A stretch of 34,469 nucleotides of DNA from an uncultured Lactobacillus sp. (GCF_902491705.1 NZ_CABUIW010000019.1:1-34469); one strand, 5' to 3'. Shown: positions 1-8,157, numbered from the stretch's first letter. A program made the numbers and translations. The notes: a model not told the origin generated them from the sequence alone.

Positions 1-39
1 AAAGGTGAATAAAAGCATCGTCATGCTTCTATTCACCTT
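1..39 (-). terminator. Probable intrinsic terminator of the truncated methyltransferase gene
   Basis: A 17-bp inverted repeat (arms 2-18 and 23-39, one mismatch, loop CGTC) lies immediately downstream of the stop codon of the minus-strand gene. Only three T residues of a possible U-tract on the minus strand are inside the window, so the terminator call rests on position and stem quality. Confidence 0.6.
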
Positions 40-664
40 ATACTTTAGGATGTTTGACACCTGGCAAGTGACGACGGTAGTTTGCAACTGGAACGTGCAA
101 TTTTTCGATTAATTCTTTGATTTCACGTTCTGTTTTTTGCGTGTCTTCACTTTGAGTAGGCATCTTTGGTAAATCAATTAAGCGATGTGAGTTTGGTGCA
201 AAAAGTCCCAACTTGGTTTTACCGTGTGAGTTTTCAATTTGGTATTGAGCCTTATTACGGTAATGCCATGGATCTGGAGCAGGGATGGTCTTTTTGACTT
301 TGTATTTATTGTAGCCACGTGGATGGTACTTCTTAAGAGATTCAAGCATGTTGTTGCGCTTGAATTCAAGTTGCTTGTCATAAGACAAGTGAGCAAGCTC
401 TAAGCCACCGATTTCTGGGTCAACACCTTCAGGGAAGTCAACGCGATCAGGGCTTTTTTCTTTAATGCGAACTAGTTCACCTTCAATGTAGTGAGGGTAG
501 CTCTTTACGATTTTGGCTACGACTACTTCACCTGGCAAAGCGCCAGGGATGAAGATGATCTTCTTCTTGTAATAACCGATACCTTCACCATTGATGCCTA
601 AGCGTTTAATGGTGATAATGACGTCTTTTTCACGTGGTTTATTTTTGGAAAATTTTCTATTCAT
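38..664 (-). CDS. C-terminally truncated 23S rRNA (uracil-5-)-methyltransferase (RlmD/TrmA family), probable pseudogene
   Basis: The 208-residue product begins with a basic tail and a TRAM RNA-binding domain (about residues 15-75, with GINGEGIGYY and IPGALPGE). It continues into the middle domain of RumA/RlmCD-type methyltransferases (KAQYQIE, KLGLFAPNSHRLIDLP). Family members are about 450 residues; here the reading frame stops after LPGVKHPKV. The whole SAM-binding catalytic domain is therefore absent, including the NPPR-type motif and catalytic cysteine. The ATG at 664 has an AAGGAT ribosome binding site, so the N-terminal part is still translatable. A strong hairpin follows the stop directly, suggesting a deletion joined the gene to its terminator. 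It is divergent from recX. Family assignment is firm; lack of methyltransferase activity is inferred. A residual RNA-binding role for the TRAM fragment cannot be excluded. Confidence 0.75.
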   Translation of the reverse strand: MNRKFSKNKPREKDVIITIKRLGINGEGIGYYKKKIIFIPGALPGEVVVAKIVKSYPHYIEGELVRIKEKSPDRVDFPEGVDPEIGGLELAHLSYDKQLEFKRNNMLESLKKYHPRGYNKYKVKKTIPAPDPWHYRNKAQYQIENSHGKTKLGLFAPNSHRLIDLPKMPTQSEDTQKTEREIKELIEKLHVPVANYRRHLPGVKHPKV

Positions 665-789
665 TATCCTTATTCTTTCTACTAAAAACTAAATTACATT
701 GCTATTAATTGTACTACCTAAAAAAAGTTCTTAGCAAGCATTACAAAAATTTGCTAGCATGTAATTTAGAATATTGCGAGGTGAAAAAG

Positions 790-1602
790 GTGTTAATAAC
801 CAAAGTAAGTGCACAACGACGTCCAGGACGCTATAATATTTTTTTGGATGGCAAATATGCTTTTTCTGCTAGTGAAAAAACTGTAGCTGAGTTTGTTTTG
901 TTAAAAGGAAAAGAATTAGATGATGCTCAAATTGAAAAAATTCGTCAATTTGATGCAGATGCCAAAGCTAGTGATTTAGCCGCTCATTTTTTGAGTTATG
1001 AACCTCGAACTGTGTTTGAAGTTTTGCAATATTTAAAAAAGCACGATATTTCTGATGAAGCAGCAAACAGTGCCGTTAGTCAGTTAAATGAATTAGGCTA
1101 TTTGGATGACCAACAATATGTAAAACTTTTTATCAAGAATGACCTTCGCGTGGGTTCAGATGGTCCTAAAAGTCTATTGCGTAAATTAACTCAAAAAGGC
1201 GTGGATCCTGAGATCAGCCAAGTAGAACTTGATGAAGTTGATGATGAAGACTGGATCGAAGTCGGTCAGAGAGTAATTAAATCGATGGTGCATCAAGTAG
1301 GGAAAATTGCGCAAAGAGAAATTGAGCGCAAGATGAGAAGTAAATTATTGACGCATGGCTTTGATAGCGGCATTAGTAGTGAAGTCATCTCTTCTTTAGA
1401 CTTAGCAAATGATGAAGATATGCAGATGGAAGCTTTGAAAAAACAAGGCATTAAAGCATATAAGAGATTTCGTCGCTTTGATGATGCCGAGCGCAAATTT
1501 AAGATAAAAAAATATTTGTTTAGCCATGGTTTTTCATCAGGAGAAATTGATGCTTTCTTAAATGGCGAAGTAATTGATTTGGATGAATTAGCAGAATATT
1601 AA
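790..1602 (+). CDS. recX: Regulatory protein RecX
   Basis: The product is a RecX-family modulator of RecA filaments. The start ITKVSAQRRPGRYNIFLDGK and the three-helix repeats (ELGYLDDQQYVKLFI near residue 115, then two further copies) are typical, and about 270 residues is the usual length in lactobacilli. I chose the GTG at 790 because GAGGTG lies 6 bases upstream (778-783). The longer frame from 709 adds residues with no ribosome binding site and no homology to RecX. The helical repeats bind along the RecA filament groove and limit recombinase activity. recA itself is at the other end of the window, 32 kb away, rather than adjacent as in many bacteria. The gene is followed after 13 bases by an unknown gene, probably co-transcribed. 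Confidence 0.9.
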   Translation: MLITKVSAQRRPGRYNIFLDGKYAFSASEKTVAEFVLLKGKELDDAQIEKIRQFDADAKASDLAAHFLSYEPRTVFEVLQYLKKHDISDEAANSAVSQLNELGYLDDQQYVKLFIKNDLRVGSDGPKSLLRKLTQKGVDPEISQVELDEVDDEDWIEVGQRVIKSMVHQVGKIAQREIERKMRSKLLTHGFDSGISSEVISSLDLANDEDMQMEALKKQGIKAYKRFRRFDDAERKFKIKKYLFSHGFSSGEIDAFLNGEVIDLDELAEY

Positions 1603-1615
1603 TTAGGAGATAAAA

Positions 1616-2092
1616 ATGAAGAAAACTATTGATGAAAAGATGTTTGTAGGTCGTCCTTTTCCAGCTAGTTTGATGAATGCTCAAAAGAGCTTTATGGATG
1701 CAAATCAACAAATGGAAAATGACGAAACTTTTCAAAAGTTTTTAGCTGACAATAACTTGGAAAATAAGCGTACTGCATTGATCGTATCAGGACCAGATAG
1801 CTTCATGTACTGGTATGGTGTTTTAGCCGATACAGATAAGGTGCCAACTGGTCTTATGAAATTTGAATTGCCTAAAGCAGAAGTAGCAGAAGAAGAACAA
1901 GAAAATCAAAATCTTGTTTTCTTTAACTTGCCTTTAACCAGTACTGTATCTAGCTTTGTTAAAAAGGTAGTTGATAGTGGCATTAAAGTTTACCAAAACT
2001 TAGGTGATAGTGATACGCCATACATGGTCTGGGATCTTGATATGGATACAAAAAAACTGACCCAAGATTTATACTTGAAGGCCAGTAAATAA
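1616..2092 (+). CDS. Conserved lactobacillar protein of unknown function
   Basis: This 158-residue soluble protein has no signal peptide and no membrane segment. AGGAG sits at a normal distance before the ATG, and only 13 bases separate it from recX, suggesting one transcript. The composition is acidic in the middle (EVAEEEQENQ near residues 85-95). Predicted alternating strands and helices (TALIVSGPDSFMYWYGVL; NLVFFNLPLTSTVSSFVKKV) look like a compact alpha/beta fold. I do not recognise a domain with a defined role. It ends 3 bases from the convergent membrane-protein gene, with no obvious terminator between them. Confidence 0.75.
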   Translation: MKKTIDEKMFVGRPFPASLMNAQKSFMDANQQMENDETFQKFLADNNLENKRTALIVSGPDSFMYWYGVLADTDKVPTGLMKFELPKAEVAEEEQENQNLVFFNLPLTSTVSSFVKKVVDSGIKVYQNLGDSDTPYMVWDLDMDTKKLTQDLYLKASK

Positions 2093-2095
2093 AAA

Positions 2096-2557
2096 TTAAT
2101 GTTGTTGCGGATCGATTGATAGATTGTCATATTCTACGTAAGCTCCAAGACAAGTTGAAACAAACATAATCAATAAGACATAGCCGATTGAACTGCCTAC
2201 GATTTGGTCTAGCGTCAAAACTGAACGAACTAGATATGTTGAAGCGAGGCATAAAATGAAGTCTAAGACAATATTGGCAAAAAGTAAGAAGTAGCGTCGT
2301 CTAATACTGAAGAAACGCAAAAGCTGTTTTAATAAGCCATCGTTAGTTTGAACAGCTAACAAGTCAACTGGACGTTGAATTGTTGCTTTAACAGCAAACA
2401 TAATGACAGAGCCAACTAAAGCACCAATTAGCGTACGGCAAATTTCTGCTGAGTGCAAAACTAGTGCATTATAGCCAATACCAATAATTGCTAGACTGCA
2501 AATATATGGGATAAGCAATAAAAATGTGAAAACAAGCAAGATATGGCTTTTTTTCAT
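2096..2557 (-). CDS. Small integral membrane protein, unknown function
   Basis: The 153-residue product is predicted to have four transmembrane segments, near residues 5-27, 35-56, 88-108 and 118-140. A charged loop (RPVDLLAVQTNDGLLKQLLRFFSIRRRY) separates the two pairs. The ATG at 2557 is preferred: AAGGAGG lies 9 bases before it, whereas the upstream in-frame TTG at 2566 directly abuts that ribosome binding site. It faces the preceding gene tail to tail. I see no catalytic or transport signature and cannot assign a substrate. Confidence 0.7.
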   Translation of the reverse strand: MKKSHILLVFTFLLLIPYICSLAIIGIGYNALVLHSAEICRTLIGALVGSVIMFAVKATIQRPVDLLAVQTNDGLLKQLLRFFSIRRRYFLLFANIVLDFILCLASTYLVRSVLTLDQIVGSSIGYVLLIMFVSTCLGAYVEYDNLSIDPQQH

Positions 2558-2615
2558 TGTATCCAACCTCCTTAGTCTTATGTGCTATTTTAACATAATG
2601 ACAACGGCTCTATGC

Positions 2616-2621
2616 TATAAT
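2616..2621 (+). promoter_or_regulatory. Extended -10 promoter element for the CBS-domain gene
   Basis: TGCTATAAT (TG at 2613-2614, -10 at 2616-2621) lies 41 bases before the start codon of the CBS gene. The -35 region is poor (TTAACA with about 20 bases spacing), as is common for extended -10 promoters. Confidence 0.45.
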
Positions 2622-2661
2622 ATCTTTATTTAGATGACTTTTTTAGAAAGAGAGTATACAA

Positions 2662-3528
2662 ATGAGTAGTGATCCTGGAGCGGATAATTTTTTTGATCGC
2701 TTGAAAAATCGTTTATCAGGCGACAAAAAAGAAGAAACTAAAGATCATTTAGAAAAAGAAATCATCAACTTGCATGATAGTCATAAGATTGATGATAAAG
2801 AATTTTCTATGCTTGAAGGTATCCTTGAATTTCAAGGTAAAATGGCTCGTGAAGTAATGGTGCCGAGAATGGATGCATTTATGGTAGATGCAGAAGTAAG
2901 CCTTCAAGACAATTTGGATGAGATTTTGCGTGAACCTTATTCACGTATCCCGGTTTATAAGCGAGATAAAGATAAAATCGTCGGTGTCATTCACATTCGA
3001 AGCCTTTTGCGTATGGCTAGACAAAAGGGTTTTGAAAATCTTGATTATGATGATGTAATGACAGAGCCACTGTTTGCGCCTGAAACAGCTGAACTAGGGG
3101 ATTTGCTGATGGAGATGCAGCAAACACAAAGACAATTAGCTATTTTGATGGATGAATATGGTGGCGTTACTGGTCTTGCAACTATTGAGGATTTGGTTGA
3201 AGAAATCGTCGGCGATATCGATGATGAAGTTGATCATACAGAAGTTTTGTATAATCAAATTGCGCCTCATAAATATATTATTTACGGCAAGATGCCACTT
3301 GATGATTTTAATGAGCAATTTAATACGCGTCTTGAAATGGAAGACGTGGATACAGTGGCAGGATACGTTATCAATACTCTGAAGGTAATTCCAGCCAAAG
3401 GAGAGAAGCTGACAGTTGATATTGGGGATGGCAAGACACTCACAACTAGAAGGATGAAAGGCTCAAGACTTTTGACAGTATTATTGTCAGATAATGGAGT
3501 AAAAAAGGAAGAAGATATAAAAGACTAA
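2662..3528 (+). CDS. CBS-domain protein of the CorC/HlyC type (without DUF21 membrane domain)
   Basis: This is a 288-residue cytosolic protein. A tandem CBS pair spans about residues 60-190 (REVMVPRMDAFMVDAE; SRIPVYKRDKDKIVGVIHIRSLL; LAILMDEYGGVTGLATIEDLVEEIVGDIDDE). It is followed by a CorC_HlyC associated domain near 205-285 (YIIYGKMPLDDFNEQF). Relatives are called hemolysin-like or magnesium/cobalt efflux CorC. The four-helix DUF21 membrane part of full-length family members is missing, which is normal for this short subclass. CBS pairs typically bind adenosyl ligands. The stop codon overlaps the prfC start by one base (TAATG), so the two are translationally coupled. The link to ion homeostasis is family knowledge and not shown here. 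Confidence 0.88.
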   Translation: MSSDPGADNFFDRLKNRLSGDKKEETKDHLEKEIINLHDSHKIDDKEFSMLEGILEFQGKMAREVMVPRMDAFMVDAEVSLQDNLDEILREPYSRIPVYKRDKDKIVGVIHIRSLLRMARQKGFENLDYDDVMTEPLFAPETAELGDLLMEMQQTQRQLAILMDEYGGVTGLATIEDLVEEIVGDIDDEVDHTEVLYNQIAPHKYIIYGKMPLDDFNEQFNTRLEMEDVDTVAGYVINTLKVIPAKGEKLTVDIGDGKTLTTRRMKGSRLLTVLLSDNGVKKEEDIKD

Positions 3529-5099
3529 TGGATAAAGAGTTAGCAGATAAAGTAAATAAAAGAAGAACTTTTGCGATTATTTCACACCCTGACGCAGGTA
3601 AGACGACTATTACTGAACAAATGCTGCTTTTTGGTGGGGTAATTCGTAAAGCTGGTACCGTTAAAGCACGTAAGACCGGTAACTATGCTACTAGTGACTG
3701 GATGGAAATCGAAAAAAAGCGTGGTATTTCCGTTACTAGTTCTGTTATGCAGTTTGAATACAAAGGCAAGCGAATCAATATTTTGGATACGCCAGGTCAC
3801 CAAGACTTCTCTGAAGACACCTACCGTACATTGATGGCCGTTGACTCAGCTGTCATGGTAATTGACTCAGCTAAAGGTATCGAACCTCAAACTAAGAAGT
3901 TGTTCAAAGTTGTAAAACAACGTGGTATCCCAATTTTTACTTTTATGAACAAGCTTGACCGTGATGGCCGTCCACCACTAGATTTGATTGCTGAACTAGA
4001 AGATTTATTAGGTATCGAAGGTGTGGCAATGAACTGGCCAATTGGTTCAGGTCAAACTTTAAAGGGACTTTACGATATCGCAAATAAGCGTGTCGAACTT
4101 TACCGCAAAGATGGTGCAGATCGCTTCATACCATTGAATGAAGATGGCACTTTGCCAGACAGTGAACCACTTAGTCAAGATCCACAATTCAAGGACACCC
4201 TTGATGAAATTGAATTAATTAAAGAAGCAGGTAATAAGTTCGACCGTGAAAAGATTGCTATGGGGGATCAGACCCCTGTCTTCTTTGGTTCAGCTTTGAC
4301 TAATTTTGGTGTAGAAACCTTCTTAAACAGCTTCGTTGATTTGGCTCCAGCTCCAGAAAGTCACACTGTTAATGGGGATGAAGAATTAAGCCCAGATGAT
4401 CCAGAATTCTCAGGCTTTGTCTTCAAGATTCAGGCTAATATGAACCCACATCACCGTGATAGAATTGCCTTTGTTCGTATAGGTAGCGGTGAATTTAAAA
4501 AGGGACTAGATGTAACTTTAGCTAGAACTGATAAGCCAATTCGTTTGAATAACGCAACAGAATTTATGTCTAGTGAACGTGTTCAAGTTTCAGATGCGGT
4601 TGCAGGAGATATCGTAGGTTTATACGATACGGGTAATTTCCAAATTGGTGATAGTATTTATGCTGGTAAACGGAAGATCGTTTACCCACCACTTCCAGAA
4701 TTTACTCCTGAATTGTTCATGCGTGTAACTGCTAAGAACGTAATGAAACAAAAGTCATTCCATAAGGGAATGAATCAGTTGGTTCAAGAAGGTGCTATTC
4801 AGCTTTACCGTAATTACCAAACTGATGAATACATTTTAGGTGCTGTTGGTCAATTGCAATTTGAAGTATTCCAATTCAGAATGAAGAACGAATATAACTC
4901 AGAAGTTGAAATGAACAGCATCGGTCATCGTGTGGCTCGTTGGATTGATCCAGATCAGCTTGATCCTAGAATGTCTAACAGCCGTAACTTATTAGTTAAG
5001 GACCGTTATGGCAATCCATTATTCTTATTTGAAAATGAATTTGCAGAACGTTTCTTCCACGATAAGTACCCAGATGTTAAATTGACTGAAAAATTATAA
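3528..5099 (+). CDS. prfC: Peptide chain release factor 3
   Basis: RF3 is a translational GTPase that recycles RF1/RF2 from the ribosome. The 523-residue product matches the usual length. It shows the G1 motif HPDAGKTT (residues 20-27), the switch II region LDTPGHQDF, the NKLD motif (FMNKLDRDGRPP) and the RF3-type C-terminal domains (ELFMRVTAKNVMKQKSFHKGM). RF3 lacks the EF-G tail domain IV, as here. Codon use is biased toward frequent codons, suggesting good expression. The ATG overlaps the preceding stop by one base, and no separate ribosome binding site is needed. A terminator follows at once. Confidence 0.97.
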   Translation: MDKELADKVNKRRTFAIISHPDAGKTTITEQMLLFGGVIRKAGTVKARKTGNYATSDWMEIEKKRGISVTSSVMQFEYKGKRINILDTPGHQDFSEDTYRTLMAVDSAVMVIDSAKGIEPQTKKLFKVVKQRGIPIFTFMNKLDRDGRPPLDLIAELEDLLGIEGVAMNWPIGSGQTLKGLYDIANKRVELYRKDGADRFIPLNEDGTLPDSEPLSQDPQFKDTLDEIELIKEAGNKFDREKIAMGDQTPVFFGSALTNFGVETFLNSFVDLAPAPESHTVNGDEELSPDDPEFSGFVFKIQANMNPHHRDRIAFVRIGSGEFKKGLDVTLARTDKPIRLNNATEFMSSERVQVSDAVAGDIVGLYDTGNFQIGDSIYAGKRKIVYPPLPEFTPELFMRVTAKNVMKQKSFHKGMNQLVQEGAIQLYRNYQTDEYILGAVGQLQFEVFQFRMKNEYNSEVEMNSIGHRVARWIDPDQLDPRMSNSRNLLVKDRYGNPLFLFENEFAERFFHDKYPDVKLTEKL

Positions 5100-5103
5100 A
5101 AAC

Positions 5104-5139
5104 AAAAAAGAGAACTACTTTTGTTGTAGCTCTCTTTTT
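5104..5139. terminator. Bidirectional intrinsic terminator between prfC and the DUF1827 gene
   Basis: The stem AAAAAGAGAACTAC / GTAGCTCTCTTTTT has one mismatch (a G-U wobble in the minus-strand RNA), a 7-base loop, and A- and T-runs on both sides. It can serve both convergent genes. Confidence 0.85.
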
Positions 5140-5155
5140 GTTTAATATTTATTGG

Positions 5156-5437
5156 TTATTTATCAACGTGAATTTCGATTACGTGGCGACTCTTATCAAC
5201 AGTCAAAGTGTATGAAGAATCATAGTCTTTAAGCAAACGCTTAATGATAAATTCAACTTCGTCTTCACGGACGCGGCGATCATGATTTTCAAGTGCAATA
5301 CCGATCGCATCTTTACTTTCAGTGTAGATAACTGAAGTATTGCCTAAAGAATATACTTTAACGTAATTGGCGTCAGTAGTGTTAAGTTGACTCTGAACCA
5401 AATCAGAATAGTTATTGGTTACATCAATTAAATGCAT
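5156..5437 (-). CDS. DUF1827 family protein
   Basis: The 93-residue product (MHLIDVTNNYSDLVQSQL start, VKVYSLGNTSVIYTES strand pair) matches the DUF1827 family of lactobacilli and streptococci, whose function is unknown. It is soluble, with a mixed alpha/beta pattern and a basic stretch (NHDRRVREDEVEFIIKRLL). The ATG at 5437 has AGGTG 6 bases upstream. A GTG at 5446 is in frame but would use that ribosome binding site as coding sequence. It lies on the same strand as clpE and downstream of it. A strong terminator separates them, and it probably has its own promoter (a TATACT -10 lies near 5480). No function is proposed. Confidence 0.75.
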   Translation of the reverse strand: MHLIDVTNNYSDLVQSQLNTTDANYVKVYSLGNTSVIYTESKDAIGIALENHDRRVREDEVEFIIKRLLKDYDSSYTLTVDKSRHVIEIHVDK

Positions 5438-5526
5438 GGATTTCACCTATCTCTCTTAGCTTTTTCTCTCAACTTTAGTATACCGCAAATCAAGATATAT
5501 ATTTTTATATTTTCTTTTTAATTAAT

Positions 5527-5562
5527 AAAAAAGTTCTGAGACATTGATCCCAGAACTTTTTT
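5527..5562. terminator. Intrinsic terminator downstream of clpE
   Basis: A nine-base-pair stem (arms 5533-5541 and 5548-5556, one G-U on the minus strand) is flanked by six A on the left and six T on the right. It is therefore functional on the minus strand and probably bidirectional. Confidence 0.9.
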
Positions 5563-5597
5563 GCGTATAACTTGAATGAGTTTTTTTATTTGTTTAA

Positions 5598-7772
5598 TTA
5601 TTCAGCACTAATTACAATTTGACCATTTTCAACGTCGGCCTTTAGGTTCTTGCTGTCAGCGTGGTCAAGCTTGTAGTCAGCAACCTTGTCTTCAATTTCT
5701 TCTTGAATAGTACGACGAAGTGGACGAGCACCTAATGCAGGGTTGAAGCCTTCATCAACTAATTTTTCCTTAGCTGCGTCAGTAACATCAATGTGCAAAC
5801 CTTGATCCTTGACCATGTTATTAGTGTTAGCAAGCATCAAGTCAACAATCTTGAGTAAGTCAGGCTTAGTTAATTCATTGAATTCGATGACATCGTCCAA
5901 ACGGTTAAGGAATTCTGGTTTGAAGAATTGACTCATGTTGTTTCTAGCTGATTCGTTTGATTCGTCTTCATTCTCAGCAGCGAAACCAACACTAGCATTC
6001 TTAATACCTTGTCCAGCATTAGAAGTCATGATGATGATTGTATCCTTGAATGAAACTGTTCTACCTTGTGAATCAGTTAAACGACCATCGTCTAAGATTT
6101 GCAAGAAGAGGTTCAAAACATCTGGGTGAGCTTTTTCAATTTCATCGAGCAAAATCAAACTGTATGGGTTGTGACGTACTTGTTCAGTTAATTGACCAGC
6201 TTCTTCATAGCCAACATAACCAGGTGCTGAACCGATTAATTTGGATACAGAGTATTGTTCCATGTATTCAGACATGTCGAAACGAATCATAGCATCTTCT
6301 GAACCAAACATTTGCTTAGCAAGTTGTTTAGCAAGTTCAGTCTTACCAACACCAGTAGGTCCTACGAATAAGAATGAACCAATTGGACGACCTGACTTGT
6401 TGAAACCAATTCTGTTACGGCGGATAGCACGAGCAACTTTTTCAACTGCTTTATCTTGACCGATAACGTGAGCCTTTAAGTCACTAGCTAAGTTTTGCAA
6501 TTGGTTTTCTTCTTGCTTTTGAATATCGCCAACAGGGATGCCAGTCTTTTCTTCAACAATCTTGTTCATGATCTTGTTAGTAATAATTGGGGATTTGTCA
6601 GGATCAACTTTTTGATCCTTTACCTTTTCATATTTCTCAATTTGATCACGGTAGTAAGCAGCCTTTTCGTAGTCTTCATTCTTCAAGGCTTCTTCCTTTA
6701 ATTGTTCAGCTGCATTGATTCTTTCTTGCATCTTATCCTTATCAATGTAAGGAATAGTTAAGTTCATTCTTGAACCAGCTTCATCAAGTAAGTCAATGGC
6801 CTTGTCAGGCAAGAATCTGTCTTGGATATAGCGAGCAGAAAGCTTAGCAGCAGCTTCGATAGCATCATCTGTGTAGTGAACATGGTGATAGTCTTCGTAG
6901 CGCTTTTGAATACCCTTTAAGATACGGATAGTTTCATCAATTGAAGGTTCCTTAACTTCAACAGGTTGGAATCTTCTTGCTAAAGCTGAGTCTTTTTCAA
7001 TATCACGATATTCCTTAATAGTAGTAGCACCTACTAATTGAAGTTCGCCACGAGCTAAAGCAGGCTTGATAATGTTGCCGGCGTCCATACCACCTTCAGC
7101 GTTACCAGCACCAACAATTTCGTGAATTTCATCAATAAATAGGATGATATCGTCGTTTTGTTGTAACTCTTTGATCAATTGTTCCATTCTTTGTTCGAAT
7201 TGACCACGGATACCAGTACCTTGAACTAATGAAACAACATTTAATGAAATGATACGCTTGTTTTGAAGTTTAGCTGGAACAGAACCATCGACAATTTCTT
7301 GAGCAAGTCCTTCAACTACGGCAGTTTTACCAACACCAGCTTCACCAATTAAAACTGGGTTGTTCTTAGTTCTTCTGTTTAAAATTTCAATGACACGGGC
7401 AATTTCTTTGTCACGGCCAATTACAGGGTCAATTTTTCCTTTCTTGGCAAGGGCAGTTAAATCTGTACCATATTGATCAAGCAGACTTCTACCACCTTGA
7501 CCGCCATTTCCATTGCCACCACCCATTTGCATTCTTGGGTCGTTGTTTCTCATATTATTATTGTTTGCGGCATTGTTGTTATTTCCGTTTAATGCGTTGA
7601 ATAAATCATCAAAGTCGCCAAAAAATTCGTTATTCATATTTTCTAGATTTCCTTGTTGATTTCTTAATTCTTGATAACAGTGTTGACATAAATTAATTTC
7701 ACGGCTTTGGCCGTTCACCTTTGTAAAAAGATGAATAGAGGCAGGCCGCTCATGACAATTTTGGCAAAGCAA
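5598..7772 (-). CDS. clpE: ATP-dependent Clp protease ATP-binding subunit ClpE
   Basis: This is an AAA+ unfoldase of the HSP100 class that feeds substrates to ClpP. Domains in order: an N-terminal zinc finger (C3, C6, C29, C32), the hallmark of ClpE; an Asn/Gly-rich linker (about 64-94); AAA-1 with Walker A GEAGVGKT (143-150) and Walker B ILFIDEIHE; a UVR/coiled-coil middle region (about 340-380); AAA-2 with Walker A GPTGVGKT and Walker B LILLDEIEKAHP; and a C-terminal D2-small domain. The length of 724 residues is normal. The TTG start at 7772 is supported by AAAGGCGG 8 bases upstream and by its position right before the first zinc cysteine. A CIRCE-like HrcA operator overlaps the promoter, implying heat-shock control. 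MecA and Spx, its likely partners, are encoded nearby. Confidence 0.97.
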   Translation of the reverse strand: MLCQNCHERPASIHLFTKVNGQSREINLCQHCYQELRNQQGNLENMNNEFFGDFDDLFNALNGNNNNAANNNNMRNNDPRMQMGGGNGNGGQGGRSLLDQYGTDLTALAKKGKIDPVIGRDKEIARVIEILNRRTKNNPVLIGEAGVGKTAVVEGLAQEIVDGSVPAKLQNKRIISLNVVSLVQGTGIRGQFEQRMEQLIKELQQNDDIILFIDEIHEIVGAGNAEGGMDAGNIIKPALARGELQLVGATTIKEYRDIEKDSALARRFQPVEVKEPSIDETIRILKGIQKRYEDYHHVHYTDDAIEAAAKLSARYIQDRFLPDKAIDLLDEAGSRMNLTIPYIDKDKMQERINAAEQLKEEALKNEDYEKAAYYRDQIEKYEKVKDQKVDPDKSPIITNKIMNKIVEEKTGIPVGDIQKQEENQLQNLASDLKAHVIGQDKAVEKVARAIRRNRIGFNKSGRPIGSFLFVGPTGVGKTELAKQLAKQMFGSEDAMIRFDMSEYMEQYSVSKLIGSAPGYVGYEEAGQLTEQVRHNPYSLILLDEIEKAHPDVLNLFLQILDDGRLTDSQGRTVSFKDTIIIMTSNAGQGIKNASVGFAAENEDESNESARNNMSQFFKPEFLNRLDDVIEFNELTKPDLLKIVDLMLANTNNMVKDQGLHIDVTDAAKEKLVDEGFNPALGARPLRRTIQEEIEDKVADYKLDHADSKNLKADVENGQIVISAE

Positions 7773-7806
7773 AAATATTACCGCCTTTCATTTAAACTGT
7801 ACCAAA

Positions 7807-7835
7807 ATTATATTATTAGCACTCACACTAGTCAA
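7807..7835 (-). promoter_or_regulatory. clpE sigma-A promoter
   Basis: On the minus strand, TTGACT (7830-7835) and TATAAT (7807-7812) are separated by exactly 17 bases, placing the start of transcription near 7800, about 28 bases before the TTG start codon. The -35 box lies inside the CIRCE-like repeat. Confidence 0.85.
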
Positions 7836-7842
7836 GTGCTAA
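7816..7842. promoter_or_regulatory. CIRCE-like HrcA operator of clpE
   Basis: TTAGCACTC - 9 bases - AAGTGCTAA differs from the CIRCE consensus (TTAGCACTC-N9-GAGTGCTAA) at one position. It covers the -35 box and the spacer of the clpE promoter, so HrcA bound here would block RNA polymerase. Confidence 0.88.
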
Positions 7843-7974
7843 GCACCAATAAACTTATTTTTTGTAAGAATTGTTATATAGAATAAATAAAATATTAATA
7901 TTTTTGAAAATTTAGTATAAAGAGTAGAATAAAGTGTAAAAAAATTATAAAATTTGAAAAGTGTGGTGATATTT

Positions 7975-8157
7975 TTGGATTATCAAAAAATTTTGGACCA
8001 ATTGGTTTCAGGTGAGATCAAAGAGTATGAGGTTAAACCTGAAGATGCCTTTGAGCTTCAAAAGACTATTAGAAATTACGGTAAAAGACAATATATTACC
8101 GGTAGAGCAAAAAGAGGCGGTTCTATTGTATATACCGCAACGAATACTGATAAGTAA
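7975..8157 (+). CDS. Small conserved protein of unknown function
   Basis: This is a basic-acidic 60-residue protein starting DYQKILDQLVSGEIKEYEVK and ending GSIVYTATNTDK. The TTG at 7975 is preferred because GTGGTGAT lies just upstream; an in-frame TTG at 7954 would extend it by seven residues without a clear ribosome binding site. It looks like a folded alpha/beta miniprotein (a helix, then KRQYITGRAKRGGSIVYTA strands) rather than a random frame. A weak promoter may lie at 7904-7930 (TTGAAA, TAGAAT, 15 bases apart). No domain is recognised. It is transcribed away from clpE and toward ptsHI, with a 24-base palindrome starting at its stop codon. Confidence 0.6.
   Translation: MDYQKILDQLVSGEIKEYEVKPEDAFELQKTIRNYGKRQYITGRAKRGGSIVYTATNTDK

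Noticed and set aside
1..39. Long inverted repeat as an insertion-sequence end
   Set aside because: No transposase, target duplication or second copy is visible. A terminator after the stop codon explains it better, though the window edge prevents proof.
731..772. Interleaved short dyads (TAGCAA...TTGCTA and ATTACA...TGTAAT) before recX
   Set aside because: Six-base arms in AT-rich DNA are expected by chance, and no matching promoter could be fixed.
5935..6701. Four plus-strand frames of 64-80 codons
   Set aside because: They lie antisense inside clpE, which is certain, and lack ribosome binding sites and family resemblance. They reflect codon bias of the real gene.
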